A DNA stretch of 64,000 nt from an uncultured Flavobacteriaceae bacterium (GCA_938092005.1 CALKOU010000007.1:98523-162522), one strand, 5' to 3'. Counted from the first letter of the stretch, positions 47,421-55,308 are shown. The notes: generated from the sequence alone by a model not told the origin. Made by a program: numbers and translations.

Positions 47421-47871
47421 CTTCGTCACCCCCCATTACCTCTTCTGCTAAAGCAGCAAAATCAACTGCCGCCTCATCAATCGCTTTTTCATAGCGATCC
47501 TTATCCCAAATTTCTATAATATTAACAGCCGCCGAAAGGACCACCGTCTTTTGAATTCCTGCAATAAGCGCCAAATCACGCGGGATAAGAAGTCTATCCG
47601 TGGCATCTAATTCAACGACCTTTACCCCTGCGGTAAAGCGTCTAATAAAGTCGTTGTTTTTCTTTTTAAACCTGTTGAGCTTATTAAGCTTATCCATTAA
47701 ACCATTCCACTCCTCTAAAGAATAGAGCTCAAGGCACGGCTGAAAAACAGCTCGTTTGATCACAAACGCCTGTTGACGCGCCCCTGCCAATTGCTTGGCT
47801 AAGGCAGCAGGAATTTTGACCCTTCCTTTTGGGTCTGCCTTACAGGGATATGTTCCGATTATATGCGACAA
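47407..47871 (-). CDS. mraZ: Transcriptional regulator/division protein MraZ
   Basis: MraZ is an AbrB-like DNA-binding ring protein that regulates the dcw cluster. It has two tandem SpoVT/AbrB domains, each with a DxxxR-type signature: CKADPKGRVKIPAALAKQL and VELDATDRLLIPRDL. I place the start at the TTG at 47871, giving 154 residues beginning (M)SHIIGTYPCK, the usual flavobacterial N-terminus. The first in-frame codon (TTG at 47904) lies inside the -7 element at 47902-47909, so it cannot be on the transcript. The C-terminus is acidic (VMGGDEDDVS). Confidence 0.92.
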   Translation of the reverse strand: MSHIIGTYPCKADPKGRVKIPAALAKQLAGARQQAFVIKRAVFQPCLELYSLEEWNGLMDKLNKLNRFKKKNNDFIRRFTAGVKVVELDATDRLLIPRDLALIAGIQKTVVLSAAVNIIEIWDKDRYEKAIDEAAVDFAALAEEVMGGDEDDVS

Positions 47872-47901
47872 AATATGCGTTTTATAAACTCTGGTATGAG
47901 T

Positions 47902-47909
47902 CAAAATTA
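47902..47909 (-). promoter_or_regulatory. -7 element of the dcw operon
   Basis: The minus strand reads TAATTTTG, matching TAnnTTTG, 30 nt before the proposed mraZ TTG start. The repeat array at 47917-47944 lies immediately upstream. Confidence 0.65.
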
Positions 47910-47916
47910 CATATTA

Positions 47917-47944
47917 TTTACCACTTTTTACCACTTTTTACCAC
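47917..47944 (-). promoter_or_regulatory. Three-copy GTGGTAAAAA direct-repeat array, candidate MraZ operator
   Basis: On the minus strand GTGG occurs three times at an exact 10-bp period (complements of CCAC at 47921, 47931 and 47941). Each is followed by TAAA or TAAAAA. MraZ of other bacteria binds short G-rich direct repeats spaced one helical turn apart in its own promoter. The array covers the region where the -33 element should be, which fits autorepression. Binding itself is inferred. Confidence 0.75.
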
Positions 47945-48102
47945 ATTGTTAATAACTAATTCCACTTTCAAAAACCTACTATTTATCCTTCTATGAATCA
48001 ATAAGATATGTTCTAGCAGCTGTTTTAAAACAAACTTCATTTTTTAAAGGTTCATTTTTTGACTGCTCATAAAAAATACAACTTGTATGGGGTTTAAATC
48101 CC

Positions 48103-48110
48103 TATATTTG
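48103..48110 (+). promoter_or_regulatory. -7 element of the hydrolase-engB unit
   Basis: TATATTTG, with a TTG at 48083-48085 (17-bp spacer), 16 nt before the ATG at 48127. It diverges from the dcw promoter. Confidence 0.65.
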
Positions 48111-48126
48111 TCGCTGATTTAATCAC

Positions 48127-48891
48127 ATGCACAACTCGCTAAAATCATCTGGTAGTTATTCGTACTACGAAAAAGGAACAGGAACACCCCTTGTGATTCT
48201 ACATGGACTCATGGGAGGGTTGAGCAATTTTGACGGTGTTGCTAAGCATTTTTCTAGTGCTGGTTATAAAGTTATTATACCAGAACTGCCGCTTTACGAC
48301 TTACCTCTTTTAAAAACCAACGTGAAGCAGTTTGCCATTTATTTACGTGACTTTATCACACATCTTGGTGAAGAAAAAGTAATTCTGATTGGAAATTCAC
48401 TTGGTGGGCACATTGGACTCTTACACACAAAGCTCTTTCCAGAAAAAGTAAAAGGGCTTGTTATTACGGGAAGTTCTGGTCTTTATGAAAACGCCATGGG
48501 CGAAAGTTACCCAAAAAGAGAAAATTACGGATACATCAAAAAGAAAACTGAAGACGTTTTCTACGATCCAAAAGTAGCTTCCAAAGAAGTTGTTGACGAT
48601 GTTTTCGAAACGGTTAATGACCGTAAGAAACTCATCAAAATACTAACAATAGCCAAAAGTGCTATTCGACATAATATGGCAAAAGACTTGCCAAACATTA
48701 CTGTACCAACAGGAATTATTTGGGGAAAACAAGATGCCGTAACACCACCAAACGTAGGTTCGGAATTTCACAAACTCCTTCCCAACTCTACATTATATTG
48801 GATTGATAAATGTGGTCACGCACCAATGATGGAGCACCCCGACACTTTTAACGATCTATTATCTGGCTGGCTCAGCGAAAACAATATGTAG
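48127..48891 (+). CDS. Alpha/beta-fold hydrolase
   Basis: The 254-residue protein has a complete alpha/beta hydrolase triad. The oxyanion loop is ILHGLMGG, the nucleophile Ser is in IGNSLGGH (about residue 92), the acid is Asp in GKQDAVTPP, and the base is His in CGHAPMMEHP. There is no signal peptide, so it is probably cytosolic. Substrate class (ester, lactone, C-C bond) cannot be told. It is 2 nt upstream of engB and shares its promoter. Confidence 0.9.
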   Translation: MHNSLKSSGSYSYYEKGTGTPLVILHGLMGGLSNFDGVAKHFSSAGYKVIIPELPLYDLPLLKTNVKQFAIYLRDFITHLGEEKVILIGNSLGGHIGLLHTKLFPEKVKGLVITGSSGLYENAMGESYPKRENYGYIKKKTEDVFYDPKVASKEVVDDVFETVNDRKKLIKILTIAKSAIRHNMAKDLPNITVPTGIIWGKQDAVTPPNVGSEFHKLLPNSTLYWIDKCGHAPMMEHPDTFNDLLSGWLSENNM

Positions 48892-48893
48892 TC

Positions 48894-49484
48894 ATGCGTG
48901 TTAAAAGCGCATCATTTGTAATAAGTAACGCTAAGGTTTCACAATGCCCTAAGTCGTCATTGCCTGAATTTGCATTTATTGGCAGGTCAAATGTTGGAAA
49001 ATCCTCATTGATCAACATGCTTACAGAGAGAAAGCAACTTGCCAAAACATCTGGAAAACCAGGAAAAACACAACTTATTAATCATTTTTTAATCAATAAA
49101 AAATGGCATCTTGTTGATTTGCCAGGATATGGTTATGCGCGCGTTTCGAAAAAGACTAAAAAAGAATTTCAAGGATACATCACCGCTTATTTCCTAGAAC
49201 GAAAACAACTCGTTAACGCATTTGTACTCATTGACATTAGACATAAGCCACAAGAGATAGACCTTGAATTTATGGAATGGATGGGGACACAACAGATTCC
49301 TTTTTCTATCATATTTACCAAAGCAGACAAGTTGCCTAAAAATAAAATTGAATCAACTGTTGACGCTTACTTAAATACACTTCTTGAAGGTGTGTGGGAA
49401 GCAACACCTCCACATTTTATAACTTCCGCTGCTTCTAGTTTGGGAAAAGATACTGTTTTAGCTTACATCGAAACGTTACTTTAG
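48894..49484 (+). CDS. engB: Ribosome biogenesis GTPase EngB/YsxC
   Basis: EngB is an essential GTPase for large ribosomal subunit assembly. The 196-residue protein shows all G motifs: G1 GRSNVGKSSLIN, G2 around KPGKTQ, G3 DLPGYGYA, G4 TKADK and G5 TSAAS. Length and motif order are standard. The stop codon overlaps the gldC stop (TTAG at 49481-49484). Confidence 0.96.
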   Translation: MRVKSASFVISNAKVSQCPKSSLPEFAFIGRSNVGKSSLINMLTERKQLAKTSGKPGKTQLINHFLINKKWHLVDLPGYGYARVSKKTKKEFQGYITAYFLERKQLVNAFVLIDIRHKPQEIDLEFMEWMGTQQIPFSIIFTKADKLPKNKIESTVDAYLNTLLEGVWEATPPHFITSAASSLGKDTVLAYIETLL

Positions 49485-49825
49485 TTTCCCTTTTTCACTT
49501 CTTTGAGGTTCCGCTCACTAGCAAAAAAATCACAGAACTGTTGCATGGCCTCGGCCATTTGTCCGTCATCGGTAGCTCTTAGGTAAGATGCACGAATACC
49601 AACCAACGTTTGATGCACAAATACCTGCATTTGATCAACGGGCATTTCCTTTGACCACAAATCGATACGAGCACTCTCTTGCGTCTCCTTATCCCAAGTG
49701 CTAAGAAAAAACGCCTCCATAGCCTGTTGCTTGATACCTCCATCTGGAGCAGACCATTCCATAGCTTCTGGAGTATGATTTTCATCCAAGGTAACCGTTA
49801 AAGTAATTTGTGTTTTTCGTTTCAT
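49481..49825 (-). CDS. gldC: Gliding motility protein GldC
   Basis: The 114-residue protein matches GldC of Flavobacterium. Segments shared with the family are ITLTVTLDENHTPEAMEWSA, ESARIDLWSKEMPVDQM and VFVHQTLVGI. It has no signal peptide. GldC enhances but is not strictly needed for gliding in F. johnsoniae. It lies directly after gldB, the conserved gldB-gldC order, with 1 nt between them. Confidence 0.92.
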   Translation of the reverse strand: MKRKTQITLTVTLDENHTPEAMEWSAPDGGIKQQAMEAFFLSTWDKETQESARIDLWSKEMPVDQMQVFVHQTLVGIRASYLRATDDGQMAEAMQQFCDFFASERNLKEVKKGN

Positions 49826-49826
49826 A

Positions 49827-50813
49827 TTAAGGGTTGTATTTCGATTTCTTTAAAATTTCTTGCGGATCAACCAACAGCACATGCGATAATGACGTTCCTG
49901 TTCTTTCTTGATATTTTTTTACTATTTGATATCCTATCCATTGTCCGATTCTTCCAGGAGAACCTTCATCCAAATACGAATAAAATTTAGCGTAAGGACT
50001 GGGTAGCAGAAAACGGAATGTCAAATCCTCATCCGTAGAAAATAAAAGCTCGTTGTCAACAAAATAACGCCAAACAACTGACTCGTTCTCAAGTGCCCAT
50101 TCGTGTTGTAACGCAGTGTATTGTATGTGTTGCTGATCAGACAATTCAGGTGCCAAATATTGGTGCAATAAAAGACGCTTACCGTGGTTTACCATTTGTG
50201 CTAAAAATGTTCTTCCCCTAGGTGCTGGAACAAATCTGTGTGCTAAAGCATCTATAATTTCTGATTCCAAATGATGGAGCGTTAGCTTGTTTTTTATGTA
50301 CTTTGGTATGCCTTCATAAAGCGGGTGATCTGCACCCAAATAGGTGTCTATGGACAACAAAAGTAAGCTGTCCGCATCAACAGCTCTTAAGGAATAATCG
50401 ACGTCTGTGAGTAACGAAATTACTTTTTTTGGCAGTTTTTCTGATGGAAAATAAAACTTAGCGTGTCGCAAAACCCCTTCAACACGAAATGCTAATGCTT
50501 CTTTTGAAATAGATTTTGATGCATTAAACAGCACTTGTTGTAACGAATCCGTACGTTTTGCAGTCCAAATTGAATCAGGGGTTTGAGCAGGAAAAAAATA
50601 AGGGTACTCTTTCTTAATTTCAGCTAAGGGGGTGTCTAGGTCACCAAAAAAAAGGGTTTCAAACGAAACATAGTCCAACATAATTTTAGGGAGATCTGCT
50701 TGCTTTGGACGCTTTGTAGAAGTACATGATGTAGCTAAAAAAGCAACTGCAAACAGCACCCCTTTCAGGTACCAATAAAATGGTTTAATTTTACAGTGAT
50801 TGTCTAAATACAT
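49827..50813 (-). CDS. gldB: Gliding motility lipoprotein GldB
   Basis: The 328-residue lipoprotein has its lipobox at FLATSC (Cys30) after a fairly long N-region. GldB is needed for gliding and for type IX secretion in Flavobacterium, and is anchored in the envelope. Family-like segments include FFGDLDTPLAEIKKEYPYFFP, TYLGADHPLYEGIPKYI, RFVPAPRGRTFLAQMV and the C-terminal SPGRIGQWIGYQIVKKYQER. It is divergent from nadE (24 nt apart). A TATCTTTA element lies 8 nt before the ATG (50822-50829, minus strand). Confidence 0.92.
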   Translation of the reverse strand: MYLDNHCKIKPFYWYLKGVLFAVAFLATSCTSTKRPKQADLPKIMLDYVSFETLFFGDLDTPLAEIKKEYPYFFPAQTPDSIWTAKRTDSLQQVLFNASKSISKEALAFRVEGVLRHAKFYFPSEKLPKKVISLLTDVDYSLRAVDADSLLLLSIDTYLGADHPLYEGIPKYIKNKLTLHHLESEIIDALAHRFVPAPRGRTFLAQMVNHGKRLLLHQYLAPELSDQQHIQYTALQHEWALENESVVWRYFVDNELLFSTDEDLTFRFLLPSPYAKFYSYLDEGSPGRIGQWIGYQIVKKYQERTGTSLSHVLLVDPQEILKKSKYNP

Positions 50814-50821
50814 ATTGGGTA

Positions 50822-50829
50822 TAAAGATA
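50822..50829 (-). promoter_or_regulatory. Candidate -7 element of gldB-gldC
   Basis: The minus strand reads TATCTTTA, one base off TAnnTTTG, 8 nt before the gldB ATG. The same octamer at nearly the same distance precedes the polyprenyl synthase gene. Confidence 0.4.
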
Positions 50830-50837
50830 CAAATGCT

Positions 50838-51626
50838 ATGAAGAACAAAGAAGTAATTGATTACATTGTAGGTTGGCTAAAAAACTATGCGCAAAAAAAC
50901 AATATGCGCGGATTTGTTGTAGGTGTATCGGGGGGTATTGACTCTGCGCTAACATCAACGCTATGTGCCAAAACAGGATTACCAACACTGTGTTTGGAAA
51001 TCCCCATAAAACAACAACAAAACCAAGTAGATCGTGCACAGCAACATATTGAATGGTTACGTAAAAGACATGATAACGTAGCGGGTAAAACAATAGCCCT
51101 AGACACTGTCTTTGATGCTTTTTCCTCTTCTGTGCAAGCTGACGAAACACAACATCAAACACTGTTATCGTTGGCCAACAGTCGCTCTAGACTTAGAATG
51201 GTTACCCTCTATTACTATGCAGCATATCATCGTTATCTCGTTGCTGGAACAGGAAATAAAATTGAAGATTTTGGTGTTGGTTTTTATACCAAATATGGAG
51301 ATGGAGGTGTTGATATAAGCCCAATTGCAGATCTAACCAAAACGCAAGTGCGTGCTTTAGCCACCACTTTAGGCGTTCATGAATCCATTTTAAAAGCACC
51401 GCCAACAGATGGCCTTTGGGACGATGATAGAAATGACGAACAACAACTAGGTGCCACCTACGCCCAATTGGAGTGGGCTATGACACAGCATGAAGACGGA
51501 AAGCTACCCAAAGATTTTAAAGGAGAAGACGCACGCGTTTTTGAAGTGTTTTTAAAGCATCATCTCGCAAACAAACACAAAATGGAACCCATTCCGGTGT
51601 GCATGATTCCTAAGCAACTAAGCTAA
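50838..51626 (+). CDS. nadE: Ammonia-dependent NAD synthetase
   Basis: NadE amidates deamido-NAD to NAD, the final step of NAD biosynthesis. The 262-residue protein consists of the synthetase domain alone, without the glutaminase extension, so ammonia is the likely nitrogen source. The ATP-pyrophosphatase P-loop is VSGGIDSALTS. Other motifs are GTGNKIEDFGVGFYTKYGDGGVD split by context, DLTKTQVRAL and PPTDGLWDDDRNDEQQLG. nadE next to gldB-gldC is a known flavobacterial arrangement. Confidence 0.95.
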   Translation: MKNKEVIDYIVGWLKNYAQKNNMRGFVVGVSGGIDSALTSTLCAKTGLPTLCLEIPIKQQQNQVDRAQQHIEWLRKRHDNVAGKTIALDTVFDAFSSSVQADETQHQTLLSLANSRSRLRMVTLYYYAAYHRYLVAGTGNKIEDFGVGFYTKYGDGGVDISPIADLTKTQVRALATTLGVHESILKAPPTDGLWDDDRNDEQQLGATYAQLEWAMTQHEDGKLPKDFKGEDARVFEVFLKHHLANKHKMEPIPVCMIPKQLS

Positions 51627-51707
51627 CTGTATAATTGTGTTTTTAGTTTTAACCAATGTCCGCTCTGTAAAGCTGTTTTTTGTTATTTTTACGATAACTA
51701 AAAGCAT

Positions 51708-52340
51708 ATGATACGCGTTTATGTAGCAGATCCACATCCGATAATTCATAAGGGTATCAAGGCTATATTTCGCAATTCCAGTGAAGTCACTATAGTTGGA
51801 AAGGGGTATCACTTCCGTGATATGTATGATTTTCTCAACACTAAGAAAGTTGACTTGGTCATTTTTGAGCTCGAATTACCAGGTCTAAGAAATATTCACG
51901 CATTAAGAAAGCTAAAAGACAAGCACCCAAAAGTGCGGTTTTTAATCTTCAGTACATTGAAGGCAGAACACTATGCAATAAACTCACTAAAGTTTGGTGC
52001 ATCAGGATTTTTAAGCAAAACAAGCCCCTTCAAACGTTTAAAAGATGCTGTTATCCAGCTTGGTTCTGAGGGTACCGTTATCAATTATGCAACTGAAAGC
52101 ATGATGTTCACAGGTTCAGAAATAAACCCTGAAATCTTATTTGAAGAGCTATCAGATCGCGAAGCACAAGTACTCCGTTTGTTAATTCATGGCAAAAAAA
52201 ATATTGAAATTGCAGCGACACTACATCTTAGTGAAAAAACCGTAAGTACCTATCGCACTAGATTGATGAAAAAATTAGACGTAAACAATCTTGTCGAAAT
52301 GATTTCAAAATTGCAACACTTAAATCTAGACATGTACTAG
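51708..52340 (+). CDS. NarL/FixJ-family response regulator with Glu at the phospho-acceptor position
   Basis: The 210-residue protein has an N-terminal receiver domain and a C-terminal LuxR-type helix-turn-helix (LSDREAQVLRLLIHGKKNIE to VSTYRTRLMKKL, about 148-195). The receiver keeps D8, the switch Ser S82 and K104. The position expected to hold the phosphorylated Asp reads E54 (VDLVIFELELPG), and the second residue of the usual acidic pair is Pro9. Glu at this site often mimics the phosphorylated state, so the protein may act without a kinase. No histidine kinase gene is adjacent. Similar regulators beside gldB/nadE in related genomes, as I recall them, have a normal Asp. Confidence 0.9.
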   Translation: MIRVYVADPHPIIHKGIKAIFRNSSEVTIVGKGYHFRDMYDFLNTKKVDLVIFELELPGLRNIHALRKLKDKHPKVRFLIFSTLKAEHYAINSLKFGASGFLSKTSPFKRLKDAVIQLGSEGTVINYATESMMFTGSEINPEILFEELSDREAQVLRLLIHGKKNIEIAATLHLSEKTVSTYRTRLMKKLDVNNLVEMISKLQHLNLDMY

Positions 52341-54292
52341 ACAACACGATTCAAACGTCCGCTTAGTACCGTTTTTAACTTATGATACTGCACAATTTCT
52401 TCTAAAAGATCGTGATGGTGGTTGTCCTGATTCTCTTCTGTTTGGGTTTGTAATGCTGCTACTTTTTCATCAATTAGCTGACAACGAAAACGCAAAATTA
52501 CCTCATGAACCCATCTAGGCAAATTCGCTTTTTTATCTTTTATAAAAATGTTTTTACGTTCCCAGTCGTGTAAGGTATGTTGTTCGTCTTGAAGCAACAA
52601 ATCAGAAACTTCAGTTGCTAATTCTGGCGGCAAGCCAGCAACGAAAGTATCCATTTGAATAGCAGCATGTTCGTTTAACGTGGTTAACACTTTAGGGTAC
52701 AAACTCTTGAACACTTCTGTTGTAAATGCAATTTCGTCTTGTTGCAGATCCAAATATACTTTCTCAAACACACGCGATGTTATGTTTTTTGTAACCAATG
52801 AAAGCGCTCCTGTTTTGGCATCTGTTTGCAGCATGGGCTCTTCAAAAACCACTTCTTCATGGCCGTGAAGCAATAAAATTTTTATGATATCTTTTTCAAG
52901 CTCAAAACGGGTACTTACTTGAGCCACTTGCTGTTCTTGTGGCACTACGGATAAGGGCCTACTCGATTTTGGTGGCGGTGCTTTGGTTGCCGTTTTTTGG
53001 GAAACCTGCGCTAAGGTTGCAAACAAAACTTCTTCGCTTATGTCCATAAGTCCAGCACAAGACTTAACGTAAACTTCTTGCTTTATTCTATCAGGAATTT
53101 TAGCAATGCTTTGCACCATTTCACGAATGGTCTCCGCCTTTTTCAACGGATCTTGAGCGGCTTCATCAACAAGTAGGGCAGCCTTAAACTGAATAAAGTC
53201 CTTAGCGTTAGTTGTGAAAAAATCACGCACCTCTTCTAAACCATGATTACGAGCAAAGCTATCCGGGTCCTCGCCTTCAGGGAACATACAAACACGGACG
53301 TTCATGCCAGCTTCCAAAATCATATCAATTCCCCGCAACGAAGCACGTAACCCCGCAGGGTCACCATCAAAAAGAACGGTGATATTTTTTGTTAACCTCC
53401 CAATAAGTCGAATTTGTTCGGGTGTTAATGCCGTGCCAGACGATGAAACCACATTCTTAATACCGCGTTGATGCATTTGAATGACATCGGTGTATCCTTC
53501 AACTAAGTAGCAAGTATCTTCTTTGGCAATGGCTTGTTTTCCTTGATACAAGCCATACAAGACTTTACTTTTATTATATATCTCGCTTTCGGGCGAGTTC
53601 ATATACTTAGCTGCTTTTTTATCTTGTGTTAGAATACGTCCACCAAATCCCAATACACGTCCCGACATGCTGTGGATAGGAAACATGACACGGCCTTTGA
53701 ATCGATCAAATTTCTTATCCTCCTTAACTATGGTAAGGCCAGTTTTGTCCAAATATTCAAGTTGATAACCTGCTTTTAAAGCAGCATCGGTGAGTGCGCT
53801 CCAAACGTCGGGCGAGTAGCCCAATTGAAAATAACGAATGGTTTCCTCGGTAAAACCACGTTCCTTAAAATAGCTTAATCCAATGGCTTTCCCTTGTGTT
53901 GATTCCCACATGGAATCTTCAAAAAAGCGCAACGCATACGAACTAACCAAATACATGCTTTCACGTGCGCTAGCTGCTGCCTTTTGCTCGTCATTCTGCT
54001 CTGTTTCTTCTATGGCAATGTTATACTTTTTAGCCAAATAGCGAATGGCTTCTGGATAGGAAAAGTGTTCGTGCTCCATCAAAAAAGCAACAACATTTCC
54101 GCCTTTTCCACTCGAGAAATCTTTCCATATTTGCTTTACGGGTGACACCATAAAGCTCGGCGTGCGTTCATCGCTAAAAGGACTTAACCCTTTGAAGTTG
54201 GCTCCCGACTTTTTAAGCTGTACAAAATCACCTATTACCTCCTCTAATCGGGCGGTTTCAAAAACAGCGTCTATGGTTGATTTTTGTATCAC
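52337..54292 (-). CDS. dnaG: DNA primase DnaG with degenerate zinc-binding domain
   Basis: DnaG makes RNA primers for replication. The 651-residue protein aligns with DnaG along its length. The N-terminal zinc-binding domain is recognisable from KSGANFKGLSPF and ERTPSFMVSP, but the four zinc ligands are replaced: S37, S40, D58 and S61 stand where E. coli has C40, H43, C61 and C64. The RNA polymerase core and TOPRIM fold are intact, with FKGRVMFPIHSMSGRVLGFGGR, the catalytic Glu in VEGYTDVIQ and DGDPAG. A C-terminal helicase-interaction region follows. The start codon is GTG at 54292. The stop interlocks with the response regulator (CTAG at 52337-52340). Confidence 0.96.
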   Translation of the reverse strand: MIQKSTIDAVFETARLEEVIGDFVQLKKSGANFKGLSPFSDERTPSFMVSPVKQIWKDFSSGKGGNVVAFLMEHEHFSYPEAIRYLAKKYNIAIEETEQNDEQKAAASARESMYLVSSYALRFFEDSMWESTQGKAIGLSYFKERGFTEETIRYFQLGYSPDVWSALTDAALKAGYQLEYLDKTGLTIVKEDKKFDRFKGRVMFPIHSMSGRVLGFGGRILTQDKKAAKYMNSPESEIYNKSKVLYGLYQGKQAIAKEDTCYLVEGYTDVIQMHQRGIKNVVSSSGTALTPEQIRLIGRLTKNITVLFDGDPAGLRASLRGIDMILEAGMNVRVCMFPEGEDPDSFARNHGLEEVRDFFTTNAKDFIQFKAALLVDEAAQDPLKKAETIREMVQSIAKIPDRIKQEVYVKSCAGLMDISEEVLFATLAQVSQKTATKAPPPKSSRPLSVVPQEQQVAQVSTRFELEKDIIKILLLHGHEEVVFEEPMLQTDAKTGALSLVTKNITSRVFEKVYLDLQQDEIAFTTEVFKSLYPKVLTTLNEHAAIQMDTFVAGLPPELATEVSDLLLQDEQHTLHDWERKNIFIKDKKANLPRWVHEVILRFRCQLIDEKVAALQTQTEENQDNHHHDLLEEIVQYHKLKTVLSGRLNRVV

Positions 54293-54330
54293 AAGCTAAA
54301 ATGAGTTCTAAAATACGGATTTCAGCAATG

Positions 54331-55308
54331 TTATTTCTTACGTTCAATAACATAACGCACCATTTCTTCGAGTGCATCGCGAAATTCATTTTTAGGAAAC
54401 CTATGGAGTTGCTGTAAAGCTTTGTCTTTATAGGCATGCATTTGCGCTGTGGCATATACCAATCCACCCTGTTCTTTCACAAAAGCAATGATACGCTTGA
54501 CGCGTTTTTTGTCTTTATTGTGATGACGTACCGATTGTATCAACCACTTTTTTTGTTGTTTATCCACTTTATTAAGGACGTGAATAAGCGGCAGCGTCAT
54601 CTTTTTTTCTCGAATATCAATTCCCGTAGGTTTTCCAATTTTAGTCTCGCCATAATCAAATAAGTCATCTTTGATTTGAAAGGCAATCCCAATATTTTCA
54701 CCAAAAGCACGTAATTGCTCCACCACCTCGGAACCTGCATGTACCGAAGCGGCGCCAAGCGCACAACAAGATGCGATTAACGTAGCCGTTTTTTGCCGAA
54801 TGATCTCCATGTAAACAGCTTCGTCAATATCTAAGTGGCGTGTTTTTTCAATTTGCAACAACTCGCCTTCACTCATTTCGCGAACGGCAACGGAAATGAT
54901 TTCCAATAAGTCGAAGTCTTTGTTATCAATACAAAGCAACAACCCCTTAGACAACAAATAATCCCCTACCAATACAGCAATTTTATTTTTCCACAATGCG
55001 TTTATAGAGAAGAAACCACGTCGTTGGTAGCTTTCATCTACAACATCATCGTGAACCAATGTAGCGGTGTGAATAAGTTCAATTACCGAAGCGGCACGAT
55101 AGCTGCGTTCGTTTACTTCGTTTTTACCTAGCATTTTGGCAACCATAAAAACAAACATGGGGCGCATTTGCTTCCCTTTTCGGTTAACAATATAATATGT
55201 AATCCGATTTAGCAGCGCAACATTAGAGCGCATGGACGAGGAAAACTTGTCCTCAAAAAGCTCCATCTCTTTGGCAATGGGTTGTTTAAGCTGATCTACT
55301 ATTTTCAT
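54331..55308 (-). CDS. Polyprenyl diphosphate synthase
   Basis: The 325-residue all-helical prenyltransferase is of the octaprenyl/solanesyl type and would make the side chain of menaquinone. The first Asp-rich motif is DDVVDES (DDxxD) in LVHDDVVDE, and the second is DDLFDYG in FQIKDDLFDYG. KGKQMRPMFVF corresponds to the substrate-binding region near the N-terminus, and DIREKKMTLPL to the conserved Lys region. Chain length cannot be determined from sequence alone. It lies upstream of dnaG in the same direction. Confidence 0.93.
   Translation of the reverse strand: MKIVDQLKQPIAKEMELFEDKFSSSMRSNVALLNRITYYIVNRKGKQMRPMFVFMVAKMLGKNEVNERSYRAASVIELIHTATLVHDDVVDESYQRRGFFSINALWKNKIAVLVGDYLLSKGLLLCIDNKDFDLLEIISVAVREMSEGELLQIEKTRHLDIDEAVYMEIIRQKTATLIASCCALGAASVHAGSEVVEQLRAFGENIGIAFQIKDDLFDYGETKIGKPTGIDIREKKMTLPLIHVLNKVDKQQKKWLIQSVRHHNKDKKRVKRIIAFVKEQGGLVYATAQMHAYKDKALQQLHRFPKNEFRDALEEMVRYVIERKK

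Noticed and set aside
47917-47944. A small tandem repeat as the start of a CRISPR array or a replication-origin iteron
   Set aside because: Units are 10 bp with no spacers, there are no cas genes, and no replication-initiator gene or DnaA-box cluster is nearby. Position before mraZ gives a simpler explanation.
52337-54292. dnaG as a decaying pseudogene because its zinc ligands are gone
   Set aside because: The frame is full length, TOPRIM and polymerase motifs are intact, and only the ligands are replaced by small polar residues in an otherwise conserved domain.
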